Shown: in pieces, positions 12,712 through 24,441 of the stretch
How positions within the stretch are numbered: the stretch's first letter is position 1
Layout: every line of letters starts with the position of its first letter
NCBI GenBank assembly: GCA_013397455.1
Contig: VYZB01000274.1
Location: forward strand, 608,614 to 672,613
Origin: Crotophaga sulcirostris
Taxonomy: Eukaryota > Chordata > Aves > Cuculiformes > Crotophagidae
Direction of reading: 5' to 3'
Length of the DNA: 64,000 nt
Program-made: the position numbers and the translations under genes
The notes under the pieces: model-generated
What the model was told of the DNA's origin: nothing
Seen by the model: the letters and a program-made list of their open reading frames with translations, nothing else
Database searches by the model: none

Positions 12712-12886
12712 CAGCCTTTCAGTTCTTAAAGGGGGTCAATAGGAGGGAAGGGGAGGGGCTCTTTATCAGGAAGGGTAGTGATAGGATGAGGCATAATGGT
12801 TTTAAACTGAAAGAGGGGAGACCTAGAATAGGTTTTAGGAAGACACTTTTTACAGTGAGGATGGTGGGGCACTGTTGCCCATAAAA
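12712..12886 (+). mobile_element. CR1 LINE 3' fragment
   Basis: CR1 3' ORF2 hallmarks in order: a CTTTATCAGGAAGGGTAGTGATAGGATGAGG-like stretch, a TTTTAAACTGAAAGAGGGGAG segment, then GGTTTTAGGAAGACACTTTTTACAGTGAGGATGGTG and GGGCACTG. It is about 175 bp, truncated at both ends and old. Confidence 0.85.
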
Positions 12887-15800
12887 GGGGAGACTTTTCA
12901 CAGGAGAATGGTTGTGGTTTGTGGTGGCCACTCTATGGGACTTTTTCCCTTGCTAGTTTTGATTATTATACTACTGAACAAATGAAAGTGGGATCTGCAG
13001 ATGAAACTTTTTGCCATCTTTATGATATGATGGCTTTTCTGGAGAAGGGTGCTTTGCCACGCCAGCAAGTTAATTTCCTCTGTATCCCTGTTTGGCTCCT
13101 GAGCAACTGAGCACCAAAGAGCTACGAGCCCCAAACAAGATAATATAAAGAAATTTGGGACCATCCCAGCCAAAACCAACACTCCTTTGTAGTTCTTCAT
13201 TTTGCCTACAGTACGCAAACTTTTAGGTGACCAAAGAAGTAAATACATATGCTTATTTAAATACTCAAACTTCATAGTTCATACCATATCGCATTCATAC
13301 AAACCTGTTACTTCCTTTTGACCTTGTAGTTTATCCACTTGACAGCTGGCTTATTTCTTCATAAAAGACTGCAATGACACCACTTTAATCACTTTAATTA
13401 TTTAACAGAATGGTGATTTAGTAGTTGCTGTGCCAATTAGGTACACACAACACTACATTATCCAGAATAACTGGTTTGTATTTCATAGAAACATGATAAC
13501 TTTGCCTTTTAAAAGGTTAGATCTGCCACTCTGGCATGATTTCTGCAGTCCTTCATTTTGTGCTTGCTGTGATAATAAAAATGTCTATGTACGCAGCCAT
13601 CCACAATATAGATTTTCTATGTTTCATGACTTCTTTCCCTGAATAACTAGTTCATTTTGTTTCGGGTTGGTTTGGGTTTTTTTTCCCCCTACATAAAAGA
13701 AGTTGCGATGTTAGAAGATACACATCGGGACAAAAGTTCGCTGCTTAATTCTCTATGCACAATTGAGCTAAATGGGACCTCCAGCTGTTGCTACCTCCTG
13801 TTAAATACCTTCCCTGATTTAGAGTCCTAGTCCTGGGAGACTGGTGTAAAATTCTGCCTTGTGATCTCCAGCTTAGGGACCAACAGGTTATTTGAGCATG
13901 GCTTTTGTTTGAGCAGAGTTCTCTGGGCGTGTGTCTTTGGGCAATGTCTCCTTCATACTATATAAATGGGATGGAGAATTTATTATTGAATTACTAACAC
14001 TAGGGTAATATTTGCTGTTTCTTTTAGTGCAGTTCCACATGTATTCCACCTGCTTATGGAGCAGAGTCAGTTTTGATAAGTATCTCAAAAGCACAGAAAA
14101 GCATTTATTTTCTGACACAAAGAGCACATAACATGTCTGTAAGACAGGTAACTACAGACAAGTAGACCATGGGACAATATTGGTGAGCGTGCTGAGATGT
14201 TGTTTCAACACACCAGCTACTGAATGATGCTGAACTTTTTAAATGGTTTTACAGGCATCACAGCATCAGAGATTTTTAAGAGAGGATCATGTCCTTCTAA
14301 TGCTTACTACCCAGGGGTGTGACATCCAGTTGGATGTAATTTGTGTTGGACTGTTGAGTACTGATTTTGTTAGTGGCTCGGAAAATAGAAGCAGTGTGAA
14401 TAATGAGTCTGGTTAATAGGGCTATTGACTTTGTACTCAGGAAGCTTAAATTCTAGTCAATATTGGATCAAACTCTTCTGATTTTCATTTCCCATCTTGA
14501 ACACGTGAGTATTTGTCTTAGTTGTAAAGTTCTTTCAGATATTTGGGTGAGTAGAATTAATGAGGTTGCTGTAGCTCTGGAACTGATTCTTTGTTCTCTC
14601 CATGCATGTTTGTGAAGAGATCTCAATAAAATGTGAGCAGTGAAGCTGCAGGACAGGAGCCAAACACTCATTTGTGCTTCTGAAGTGGGGCTAATGGGTG
14701 ATCAGTCTTGATTGCAGGCTTTGAGTATAATCGTTTCAGTACTTCTTAATTTCTTGAATTGATTTACAAAGGGATAATGCAAGAATACTATTAATGAATA
14801 GATCAAGTGTTCTACAACATTCTAATTTATATACCTTCCTTCTTCATTCATAAAATTTTCTTGAGAAAGCCATGTATAATGGTAAAGAAATTTTAATGCT
14901 ACATACATAGCAGTCATTGGCAAAAAGCATAAATCAATCCACAGGAGTTAAATTCAGATTGCCACCCTGTCAGAACTCTCCTGTGCATATGAGAAGTAAA
15001 TGAGCTGATGGAGATTTTTTTGCCAAGGAATGCATGCGAAGGTATAGTTAGGATACGTAATCTTGTGAAATGTCATTATGCTATTTCTGTTTGTAATTCA
15101 TTCAAACAATGTGTTACAGTGGAGATTAATGACTGTTAATTACATAAGAACTAGCAATCAAAACAAACCCAACATTTCTTATGCAATGTGTTGAACAGCC
15201 TGTGACATGTCAGCCCATACAAGGAAGCTGTTTAGCATAGCGTTATGAGACTTCATAGTCACATCCAAAGAAAGGGGAATTCTCCCTCCCCCAAGTCTCA
15301 AAGTCTGTGATTGTGTTTATTCTCCTTTTATAAGAGTGGCCAAGGAGGAATTTAGTTTTAAACCACTTCTAACTTACGTGTCTGTCACTTTGTTAGTGAA
15401 AGGTTTATTTCTTGAGGTAACTTTCTATCTACTTTGTAGAAAAAGATCTTTGATATTATTAAAATGTGCTAATTTTAGTTTTGTGCAGTGTCGAGATGGA
15501 TAATTTACTCTGAAGCGCTTTTACTATTGAATATTTTTTGAATCAATCTTCCATTCTTTTTTTTTTTGGTCAAACGACATTTCAGCACTGGATAAATATA
15601 TTGGAGTTAGAGATCTTCAACAAGAATCTGGCCTTTTTATTGTCTTTAATTAAAATATAAAAATTCTTGTAGGCAGTTCCCAGAAGAAGAACACGTGCTT
15701 GAGGAAAGACCTTGCAAAGATGTATGAGTAAACACATCAGTTTTCTGTTATTCATACAGCCACTCCTGAAAACCTCTGGAAGTACCTAAATATTTATAAA

Positions 15801-17090
15801 TACATGGCTGAGCAGAGGCAGCATGCTGCTGTTAACAGAATGTTGTTCACTTCAACACCATTTGCATCTGCTCTCCAAATAAATAAATATGGACAATTTT
15901 GATTTGTAGTTTGAGATATTGATCCAAATTACACTGTGCAGACAGCTGACATCTTCAGCAACAATGTGTGGTCCAAGCAGGTCTATTGTTCTAGATTTAT
16001 CAGCCTGATTCATCTGTTTTCCACATGGATGTAATACATAAATGGTGGTCTGTGACAAGGAATAGAGGGCAAGTCACCATGGAGAACATTCTTTTGTTTG
16101 TTGTGGCTAGGGATTCAGTATTAAACCCATAAGAATTTGCCATGAATCATCTGTATTTGGTTTAGGAGGGCACAAAATGCTACAGAACTGACTGTAAATC
16201 AAGGTAGAAATGATGCACTGACTTCCTCATATCGAGAGTGTAGTTGTTTCACCACTACATCTGGCACCATTGACAGTCTGCACGGTGGGTTCACCAGAGA
16301 GGCGTATGATGGAGGGCCAGACCCTTGTTCATTTTCATCAGTGAAAGGACTTACGTGGACTAATGCTGGAGACTAAAAATTCTCTCATTCCAATAGTCTG
16401 TCCCTGTAGGCTGGGATTTTCAGGCACCCAGGTAGTGTAGGTACATTTAAAGACTATTTTGTACCTGTCAAAAGGGGATAATGATTCACTAGGGCTATTA
16501 TTTTCACATTTTTTTTATACTTTGAATTCAATGGTACAGGAAAAAAGGGACAGTGTGATTCTTCACATAGAAAAATCTTTCCACAATATGGAGATCCACT
16601 TCAATTTTTTTAATTGCTTTTTTGTCAGACTGTTACAAATGGGTTTTTTCCAAATAGTATAGCTAATGTAAAAACATAGATTGAATACTAGTGAATATTG
16701 GTTATTTTCTTGGTAATTTAGACATGTAACCCCTGATTTATCTGATGCCTGGTGCATGTAGGAAAAAATATGTTTAATATATTTACTCATGAATTTTAAT
16801 GTAATAAAAATTTGGGAAGAAGCTTTCCCCTTAATAAAACCACATGGTTACCAGTAACAGTTAGAGATATTTCTAATAATTGAATATATCTGACTCACTT
16901 GATGTAATGAAGTCCTGAATACACAAATTACTTTCCAGTTTGTACTTGTATTTATACTTTGTCATTTGCTTCATTGAGAGATCAAGGGAATTTCAAACCA
17001 AGACTAACTCATCACATTTTTTTTTTTTATATGAAATGGAAAGGAAAATATGTTTTCTTCCTGTAACTTTTTTTCAAACTCAAGTTCTCT
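12887..17090. other. Unannotated AT-rich sequence
   Basis: Nothing recognised as gene, RNA or interspersed repeat. Open frames reach 125 codons (12898-13275, minus) without recognisable domains. The block around 15110-15180 (GATTAATGACTGTTAATTAC) is a weak candidate for homeodomain binding. Confidence 0.4.
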
Positions 17091-17882
17091 GTACTTTCTA
17101 TCATTTATCAGCAGTCCTGGCTAACTGGGGAGGTTCTAGTTGACTAGAGGTTAGCAAATGTGATGCCTATCTACAGGAAAGACCAGAAGGAGGATCTGGA
17201 GGATCCAGGGACCTACACACCTGTCAGTCTCACTTCAGTGCCAGGAAAGGGTATGGAGCAGATGACCATGAGTGCCGTTACGTGGCATGTACAGGAAAAC
17301 CAGGTGATGAGACCCAGTTTACATGGGTTTAGAAAAGGCAGGACCCACTTGACTAAAGCAATTTCCTTCTATAACCAGACACCCTGCTTAGTGAATGAGG
17401 AAAAGGTTCTGACTGTTGTCTACCTAGACTTTAGTAAGGCCTTTGCCACAATTTCTCACAGAATTCTCCTGGAAAAACTGGTTGCTCTGGGCTTGGAAGG
17501 GCATACTCTTCACTGGGTGAAAAACAGGCTGGATGACCAACACAAAGAGTTGTGACAAATGAAGATAAATCCAGTTGGTGGCCAGTCACAAGTGGTGTTC
17601 TCCAGGGCTGTGTTGGGGATGGTTTTTTTTAATATCTTTATCAATGATCTGGCTGAGGGGGTCGAGCGCACCCTCAGTAATCTCGAGATGACACCAAGTT
17701 GTGTAGGAGTGTTGATAAGCTTGAGGGAAGGCAGGCCCTGCAGAGGGATCAAGACAGACTGGATCAATGGGTCAAGGCCAATTGTATAATACTGAACAGG
17801 GCCAAGTGCTGGGTCCTGCACTTCAGTCACAACAATCCCCTGCAATGGTACAGGCTTGGGGATGAATGGCTGAAAAGCTGCC
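17091..17882 (+). repeat. Right arm of the ~790 bp inverted repeat
   Basis: Ungapped match to the reverse complement of 2766-3555. Between about 17415 and 17820 I see a single mismatch. Past 17882 copy A has a deletion and then diverged CR1 sequence, so similarity drops from ~98% to clearly lower, at roughly 70-75% by eye. Confidence 0.85.
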
Positions 17883-18550
17883 TGGTGGAAAAGGACCTGG
17901 GAGTGTTTGTTGAAAGCAAGCTGAATATGAGCCAGCAGTGATGGCAGGTAGCCAAGAAGGCCAACACTATTTTGGTTTGTAAATTGTGGTATGACCAACT
18001 GGACTAGGGAAATGGTCATCCTACCATACTCAGTACTGGTGAGATTGCACCTTGAATTCTATGTTCAGTTTTGGGCCTCTCACTACAAGGAATATTTTGA
18101 GGTACTGGAGCATGTCCAGAGGAAAGCAATAAAGCTGGTGAAGGGTCTAGAGCCCAAGAGCTGAGAGGAGCAACTGAGGAAACTGGGATTGCCTAGTTTG
18201 GAGAAAAGGACACTGAGGGCAGACCTTGTTGCTCTCTACAACCACGTGAAAGCAGATTGTAGTGAGGTGGTTATTGGTGTCTTCTTCCAAGTGACAAGTG
18301 ATAGGACAAAGGACGTTCTCCAGTAGCATCAGGGGAGGTTTAGGCTACGTATTAGAAAAAAGGGCTGTGAAGAACTGGAAGAGACTGCCCAGGGAAGTCG
18401 TTGGGTCACCACCTTTGGAAGTATTTAAAAAACACAGAGATGTGGTGCTTAGGGACATAGTTTAGTGATGAACTTGGCAGTGGTAGGTTAAGGATTGAAC
18501 CTGATGATCTTAAATGTCTCTTCCAGCCCCAAAATGGCTATGACTGTCAG
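17091..18550 (+). mobile_element. CR1 LINE, 5'-truncated with RT region and 3' end (copy B of an inverted pair)
   Basis: This is the longest CR1 piece in the window. A frame at 17160-17555 reads YRKDQKED...[15 protein letters not shown], then SLHGFRKGRTHLTKAISFY and VVYLDFSKAFATISH, which are RT fingers and palm. It ends at a TGA after HKEL. Downstream frames hold NIFINDL, CWVLHF and LNMSQQ, separated by frameshifts. The 3' part runs through GLEGDLVALYN-type sequence to a terminus near 18500-18545 (AACCTGATGATCTTAAATGTCTCTTCCAGCC). The CR1 part begins abruptly at about 17091. Its first ~790 bp are nearly identical to the inverted copy at 2.8-3.55 kb, while the remaining 3' part is much more diverged from that copy. 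The element is dead. Confidence 0.93.
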
Positions 18551-20619
18551 CCATGGACTGGACCTGATTCTCATTTCTATCTCAGCAAGACAGGAAGTTT
18601 GAATCTTGCACCAAAACTTAAGGGGGCTGGTGATTTCTGTTAAACTGCAGAGAGGAATCCAGTGAATACTATTTTGTCATATCGACAACAGGTCTGAGGC
18701 TTTGTCCTAAACTACAAATGCAGACCTTAATATTCATGAATCTTTCTCTTGATTTTTGTCATCTACTGGGTGCTTTCTGTTAGTTTATTTAGTTGGAACA
18801 GAAATTGCTTAGCAATCAGATAATAGTTTTCTAATTTGGTTTAGCTTTTGCCTAACTGTATAGAGTTGTGTAGTGTAAGCCTTACTGTTACATATCTCTG
18901 CATCAAGAGATAATAATAACAGGATGTAAATGTTTGTAACACTGGAATAAGGATCCATTGTGGAAGAGTTACCAGCTCTGAATGATAACAAAGGCCTTTC
19001 AGCTGTGGATGTAGAAATATATCAAAGACTCACGGCTATGGACGGTTCCTCAGTGATCAGCTACTTGTCAGTGAAACATTGTAGTCTTGGGAACTAGGTA
19101 AAACTACTTTTCTGGGTAACAGAGAATACGAAAAGCATGTATCTAGCAAATGGTATATAGTAAATTTGGATATTAAGTGAAACTGTGAATCACTGAAGAC
19201 CAAGTAAGAGAACTGTGTCAACAACCATGCAAAGGTGAATCCATGCAGATGCAGGAGTGAGAAGGAAAATATCACCCTCCTTGATATCACATTCTTCCTA
19301 GCAAAAGACTCAGGATGTTGATGAGTCATCTTCAGCTGATGAGACACCCCCAAGGTGATGTTTGATTTTAGGAGTGGAAGTGTGAGGATTACGCCACAGA
19401 AAGGGGTAGATAATGGAAAGTTTGTGTGCATTATTATGATGAATAAGCTTTAATAACTGCATTATTTTTGCTTTATGTTGATATAATTGCAGCTGGGCTA
19501 ACATCATTCATTAATTAGTCTTTGTAATCTTTAATTAGTCGAACAATTAATTATTGACCGTGCATAGTAAATGTGCTTCCTTGGTTCATATAAAGTACAA
19601 AACCATAAAGAAACAAATTAGTGGAAAATGTCAACAACCTAAGTTGTAATTTTGACACAACAAACAGATTTCAGGAGGAGTGCTATTTGTCTGAATATGT
19701 GTGTTAGAGGCTTTTATAAAGGTTGATCACTTCATTTTTAGGAATTTTGTCTAGCAGAATTATGTACCACTTAATGCATGAAGCAGGCAGTTTCATATAA
19801 AACAATAACAAGAAAAACAACAAAATCAACAAAAAGCCAAACTCTATCACATAATGCAACAAGAGATGAATCCTGGGATTAGTCTGTTTGTATGGAAATA
19901 GTATGAAGCTAGGGGTTAACTTGAAGTGTATGAATGTAGAAGACCTTGATTTAGGGGGAAAATAAGGTGGTTTATGATTAAGCCTATTGCTGGAATTTGA
20001 GCAAGACCAAAAGGCCACGCTAAATCTAGGTAAAATGGCCAGTTTAGGCTTTTCTGAAATGGTTAAGAAGGGGTAGTTACTGAAGACAAGACCAAGGGAT
20101 GGAAAGGAATGAAATGTCTCCCTCTGCTTTCAGCTACCTCTAGTTCCTGAAAGGGGCTGACCAGGGGTGGGTGAAAGCCCAAGACTGCCTCAGTCACAAT
20201 CCAGGCTGAGTCTCAAGCACACACCTAACTAGGAGGCCTCATAGGCTCAGTCTCTATGGCCTGCAGAAGGGAGCTCAAAGTCTGGTCCTAAAACACCAAC
20301 AAACCTGAAACAAGGTCAACACGAATCAGTTCTGAAGCCTGTCAAGTCATAACTAGTGCAATGGAGTTTGATCCCTAAGTAAGTAGTTACCAAAGTCTAA
20401 ACTAATTCTTAGGCATGGCATGGTCAATGCATGGTGTATTTACCTATGTACTTATATAATGATACTGTCTGTTCAGTTTACTCTGTCAAAAATATGGAAG
20501 TAAATAAAAGTTCATTGCTTGCACTGTTGTGGTGGATGAACTTGGCTAGCCATCAGGAGTGCACCAAGCTGATCTTTCACTTTCTTTAAATTAAGATAAC
20601 AAATTCCTAGGTTGTGTTA
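18551..20619. other. Unannotated sequence with a homeodomain-motif cluster
   Basis: No gene or repeat family is recognised. A cluster of TAATTA-type motifs lies at 19505-19556. The interval 20040-20330 has higher GC and may belong to the ERV-like element that follows, but it shows no recognisable motif. Confidence 0.4.
19505..19556 (+). promoter_or_regulatory. Candidate regulatory cluster of homeodomain-type sites
   Basis: The 10-mer TTAATTAGTC occurs at 19511-19520 and 19531-19540, exactly 20 bp apart (about two helical turns). A third AATTAATTATTG motif follows at 19545-19556. TAATTA is the core site of many homeodomain proteins. The spacing is compatible with cooperative binding on one DNA face. 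No conservation data are available. Confidence 0.3.
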
Positions 20620-21010
20620 AAGGCGGTTTAATGAAAGAAGAGTAAAAGGTATGCACAGAATCAAACAGATGGCATCCTCACTTCTCCTCCTTCCTGTTAG
20701 CTTGCACTGCTGAACCTGATTTCAAATGGTACGGAATATCCCTTTGGCCAGTGCTGGCGCGTTGTGCCAGCTGTATCCCCTCCCAGCTTCTTCCCCCCCT
20801 ACCTCCTCTCAGCCTACTGGCTATTGGGAAGGAGTCCTTGGAGAAGCAGCCTTGATGTAGTGTGAGTACTGCTCAGCAGCAGCCTAAACAGCTGTGTGCT
20901 ATCAAAACCATTCTGCTACAAATACAAAGCGCAGCACTATACACGCTTCTATAGCAAAAGTTAAATCCATCCCAGCCCAATCCAATACCACCAGGTAGAA
21001 GGTATTATCT
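20620..21010 (+). mobile_element. Probable avian endogenous-retrovirus LTR or LTR-adjacent fragment
   Basis: The block contains GGTACGGAATATCCCTTTGG, then CCAGCTGTATCCCCTCCCAG and CTTCTTCC. Further on it has GTGAGTACTGCTCAGCAGCA, GTGTGCTATCAAAACC, ACAAATACAAAGCGCAGCAC and CCATCCCAGCCCAATCCAAT. I recall this order of motifs from avian ERV 3' regions. The fragment is plus-oriented, about 390 bp, with no intact retroviral frame, and its ends are not defined by target-site duplications. The class is uncertain. Confidence 0.6.
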
Positions 21011-21191
21011 GTACTAGCTCTAGCAGCTTTCTTTGTGCTAAAAAATTAATCCAACTGTACTTAGGAAGCTATTTAAAAGAGAAGCAAAACTAAGCACTAT
21101 TGAAACAGATTGTTCTGATGGGCAGACTAGATCTTTTGTCCTGGTTAGTGTCCACTCACCATTTAACAGGCAAGCTTAAAACCTGTAAAAT

Positions 21192-21224
21192 GTATGACAT
21201 TCCCTTCAAATGGGAATGTCATAC
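21192..21224 (+). other. Perfect 13-bp inverted repeat (hairpin)
   Basis: GTATGACATTCCC at 21192-21204 is exactly complementary to GGGAATGTCATAC at 21212-21224, with a 7-base TTCAAAT loop. After one mismatch the outer bases AA/TT also pair. It is short for a pre-miRNA, so it may be a palindrome left by a small element or by a repair event. Confidence 0.9.
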
Positions 21225-22280
21225 TTTAGATATGATATTTTTCTGATGACAGGTGACCTGGATAGCAGTAGGATCTATGCTTACAAGTAACTTCACACCT
21301 AAACAGGACGGATGTACACATCAAATGGGGTAAAATTTAATACAATTTAATATATTCCAAATAAAAAGGTTTGGTATCCCCCCCGGCCTCGAAATCTTTC
21401 CATAGTAGTAGGAGAATTCAGTGATGCGCAGCTCTATGGGGATCTTCTCAAGACATGGTCAACTAGGCTTTCAAAGTGGAATGAAAATGAATTTTGTGTC
21501 CCTCAGTGAAAACTACAACAAACTTGACATCACAGTGTTTTTTTAAAAAAACAAACAAATCAAAGGTGTATGACCTATTTTGTGCCCTGTGTCTTGCCAC
21601 ACCATAGAAAAGGCATAAAAAGAATGTTTTCTTTCAAGATGAAGAAGCAAAAGCAACAAGACAAAACAATAAAACCAAAAGGTTAAGGTGCTTGTGAAAT
21701 GAGTCTGGGAGCAGTAACTTTTCTCAGTAGCTCATTGACAGAAAATCCCTGAAAAAAATTTGTTGGTAGATAAACTGTGATGCTATGGATTAATATCCAT
21801 TGAGGAGAAATACTTAATGCTATGACTGTGTAACTTTGCCACTCCAAGTCATTTCATGGTAACTAGCTTTCTGTTGTGACTTGAGACACAGGAAGTATAT
21901 TTGAGATTGCACCAGTCCTATAGGTTATGGTGAGAGTAGGATTGGTGTGCCTGCCTGTAGATGGGAGATACCATGAGCTGCAGGTCTGAGAGCCTAGAAA
22001 CCTGAGATTTCATTAATCATGTCTAGAGACAGTCTGTCTGTTGTACATTAATTAAATATGTTAACTCAGAGAGGAAAAGAGGATCATCCATATTTGATAA
22101 ACAAGCTTTCATTCCAGAAATTTAAGTTTCAGGTCTCAGGTGAGACTTGGATATAGTTGCAGGAGGTCAATACAAAACAAAACACACAAATGTCAACAAA
22201 GTGTATTTCTAGGGCTTGTTTAGCACTTTTGGTGTATAAGTAGCTAAAAGGGTTTAGAGGACGGAGAGAATACACGAGAT

Positions 22281-22369
22281 GCATTAACACTGCAGCTGAT
22301 AGGACTGATATGTGTGTCTTTTGTACACAGGATATACTAGCATTACAGCTGAAAGGACTGATACCTGTG
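22281..22369 (+). repeat. Imperfect local duplication (~30-35 bp units)
   Basis: GCATTAACACTGCAGCTGAT followed by AGGACTGATATGTGTG (22281-22316) recurs in shortened form at 22340-22369 (GCATTACAGCTGAAAGGACT, then GATACCTGTG). Confidence 0.7.
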
Positions 22370-24426
22370 ACCTTTCGCAAAATTTTCTTCCTCTTTCTCT
22401 GGTTTGTAAGACTTAAGTTAACAGACTGAAAGATGGAATTGAGTATAGGTTATAGTGAAATACATATAGGATATAGGATTTTACTTGTAGCAGTCTGTCT
22501 TCCTGTGTCTAATACTTCTAACAAAAACTGCTTGGGGAAGAGCATTCTGTTAGGCCTTGTGTATTGCCTAACATGGTAGTATTCCCAGTATGTGAATTGC
22601 TATTGCATCTCTAAAAAAAATTATTCTCTTATTTCTGAGGACGGCTATATGCATTTATACAACATCTAGAAGACCACCTTGGCTGCACAAAGCATACAAA
22701 ACCTATTCCAAATTATCTTTCTACCTTTGAGTGTCAAATTCAAGTCATAATGATTAAACAAGGGAAATGATGAGGTATGTTTGCAAGGTGCATTAACAGC
22801 TAGTAAATATGGACTTTCTACATAGTCACAGTATTGTCAGCGATGATATTTCATACCTGCTAGCATTGTAGCATAAAACGAAACTCCCTCTGCTCCATGA
22901 AAAAAAAAGAGAAGAAAACAGAGACCTTGTGACCACTTCAGACTGTTTTGTTTTTATCCAGTGAGCACGTTGTTGTTTTTCACAAAAGAAGGTATTCAGT
23001 ACCTTAGCCTGTTTCATATACTGTATAACCAAATCCCCCCTGCCTTGTTCAGCAGTGCGCCCACATCTTTAAAAACATGAAAGATGAAATGACTTAAATG
23101 GTGAGATTCCAATAAACACCTGTTCTGCCACCCTAACATCAACCTGTTTTGTTATGAATGGTTGGAAGATGACAGAAAATTGTCGCTATTTGTGCCCTCT
23201 GCACTGGAGAAAACAAAGTTCTGACAAACCTTATTTAAGCATACAGTGCAGTTTGTCTGTCGCTCAAGCTACTGCATTTTGTTGTGTTGGGAGTTTATAC
23301 ACATCTCAATATACAAAAAGGATCCTTGCAATAGGCAAGAATTGTCAAAAGGTTGTTACAGGAGGTGCCTCAAGACATAATGTAGTCCTTAGATTGAAAT
23401 ATGCAACCTGGATTCCTACAGAGGAACGGCAGGGGGTTAGTCCATTTTCCAATTTTTCATCCCACAGAACATGCATACAGAGTACCTGCACTCTGTATGT
23501 GTCAACATACATGACACAGCCCTGATTCTACATCTGCATCTCCTTTGGGTGAATTTATGTACCTATAATCCAGTAGTGTCCAAAACGGGATGCTGGAAGA
23601 AAATACTAGTACGTGTAAATAGTTTATAAATAAATAAATATATGTATAATGGGGGAAGTGCTCACAAATATTCTGTTGATGAGTTGCGTATTTGGATGTT
23701 TGGATGCTACTGCTATGGTCATCCCTCTAGTACTCCATGGAAGTGCCATTTGAGTACTGAAACTCTGGAAAAAGGGGCTGATCCACTTCTGGTTCCTAAT
23801 GGTGATTCCTGTTAAGCAAGTATGGAGGCATTTCAAGGATTTTTCCAGATCACCCCTTTTAATTTTCATGTTGTTTATGTTGTGATCAAAATAACCATAT
23901 TATGGGTGTGAAATGTGTCCAGATTGTTTCTACATTCAGAAGCATTATCCCCTTCAGCTTTCCTGCACTTGCAGATGTGCTTATTAGGGTTTTCTCATTC
24001 TCTGATCAGTAAGAGTTCTAGTACAATTTCACACTAGTATCTAAAATAAGCCTTCCTTCTAATTATAAGTATTTTCTATGAAAAATTAATAATAAAAAAT
24101 AAGTGATGCTATCTTACATGTTTTCTTTGATGTGTGAGAACTTTGAGTTTGAAGAAAAATTCCATCTTTGCCTGTGAAACCACTGCAGCCAGTTACCCTT
24201 GCTCAACGTAAAACTGATTGTAATAGCAAACAAGACTGGCTATGAAAGCATCACCATTAAAGAAAAGAAAGGAAAAGGCAGGAGAAAAAATCTGCCAGAG
24301 ATATTTGCACTTAATGACCTGTAAGACCAGTTTTAATTTCAGAATTATAGGAATGTGAAATGTCACCTTTTATTCACAATGAATAAATGCCATCCTGCTG
24401 TTACAGATTTATTTCCTTTGTTGTAT

Positions 24427-24441
24427 AAAAAAAAAAAAAAA
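24427..24441 (+). repeat. Poly-A run (A15)
   Basis: Fifteen consecutive A residues. No coding remnant lies upstream, so this is not evidence of a processed pseudogene. Confidence 0.9.

Noticed and set aside
17510..18019. 169-codon frame on the minus strand
   Set aside because: It is antisense to the CR1 reverse transcriptase; the 2740-3135 frame is its counterpart. Not an independent gene.
23154..23525. 123-codon open frame on the plus strand
   Set aside because: Cys-rich but with no known spacing pattern, no splice support and no neighbouring exons.
24427..24441. A15 run as the tail of a processed pseudogene
   Set aside because: No coding-like sequence or target-site duplication upstream; simple homopolymer.
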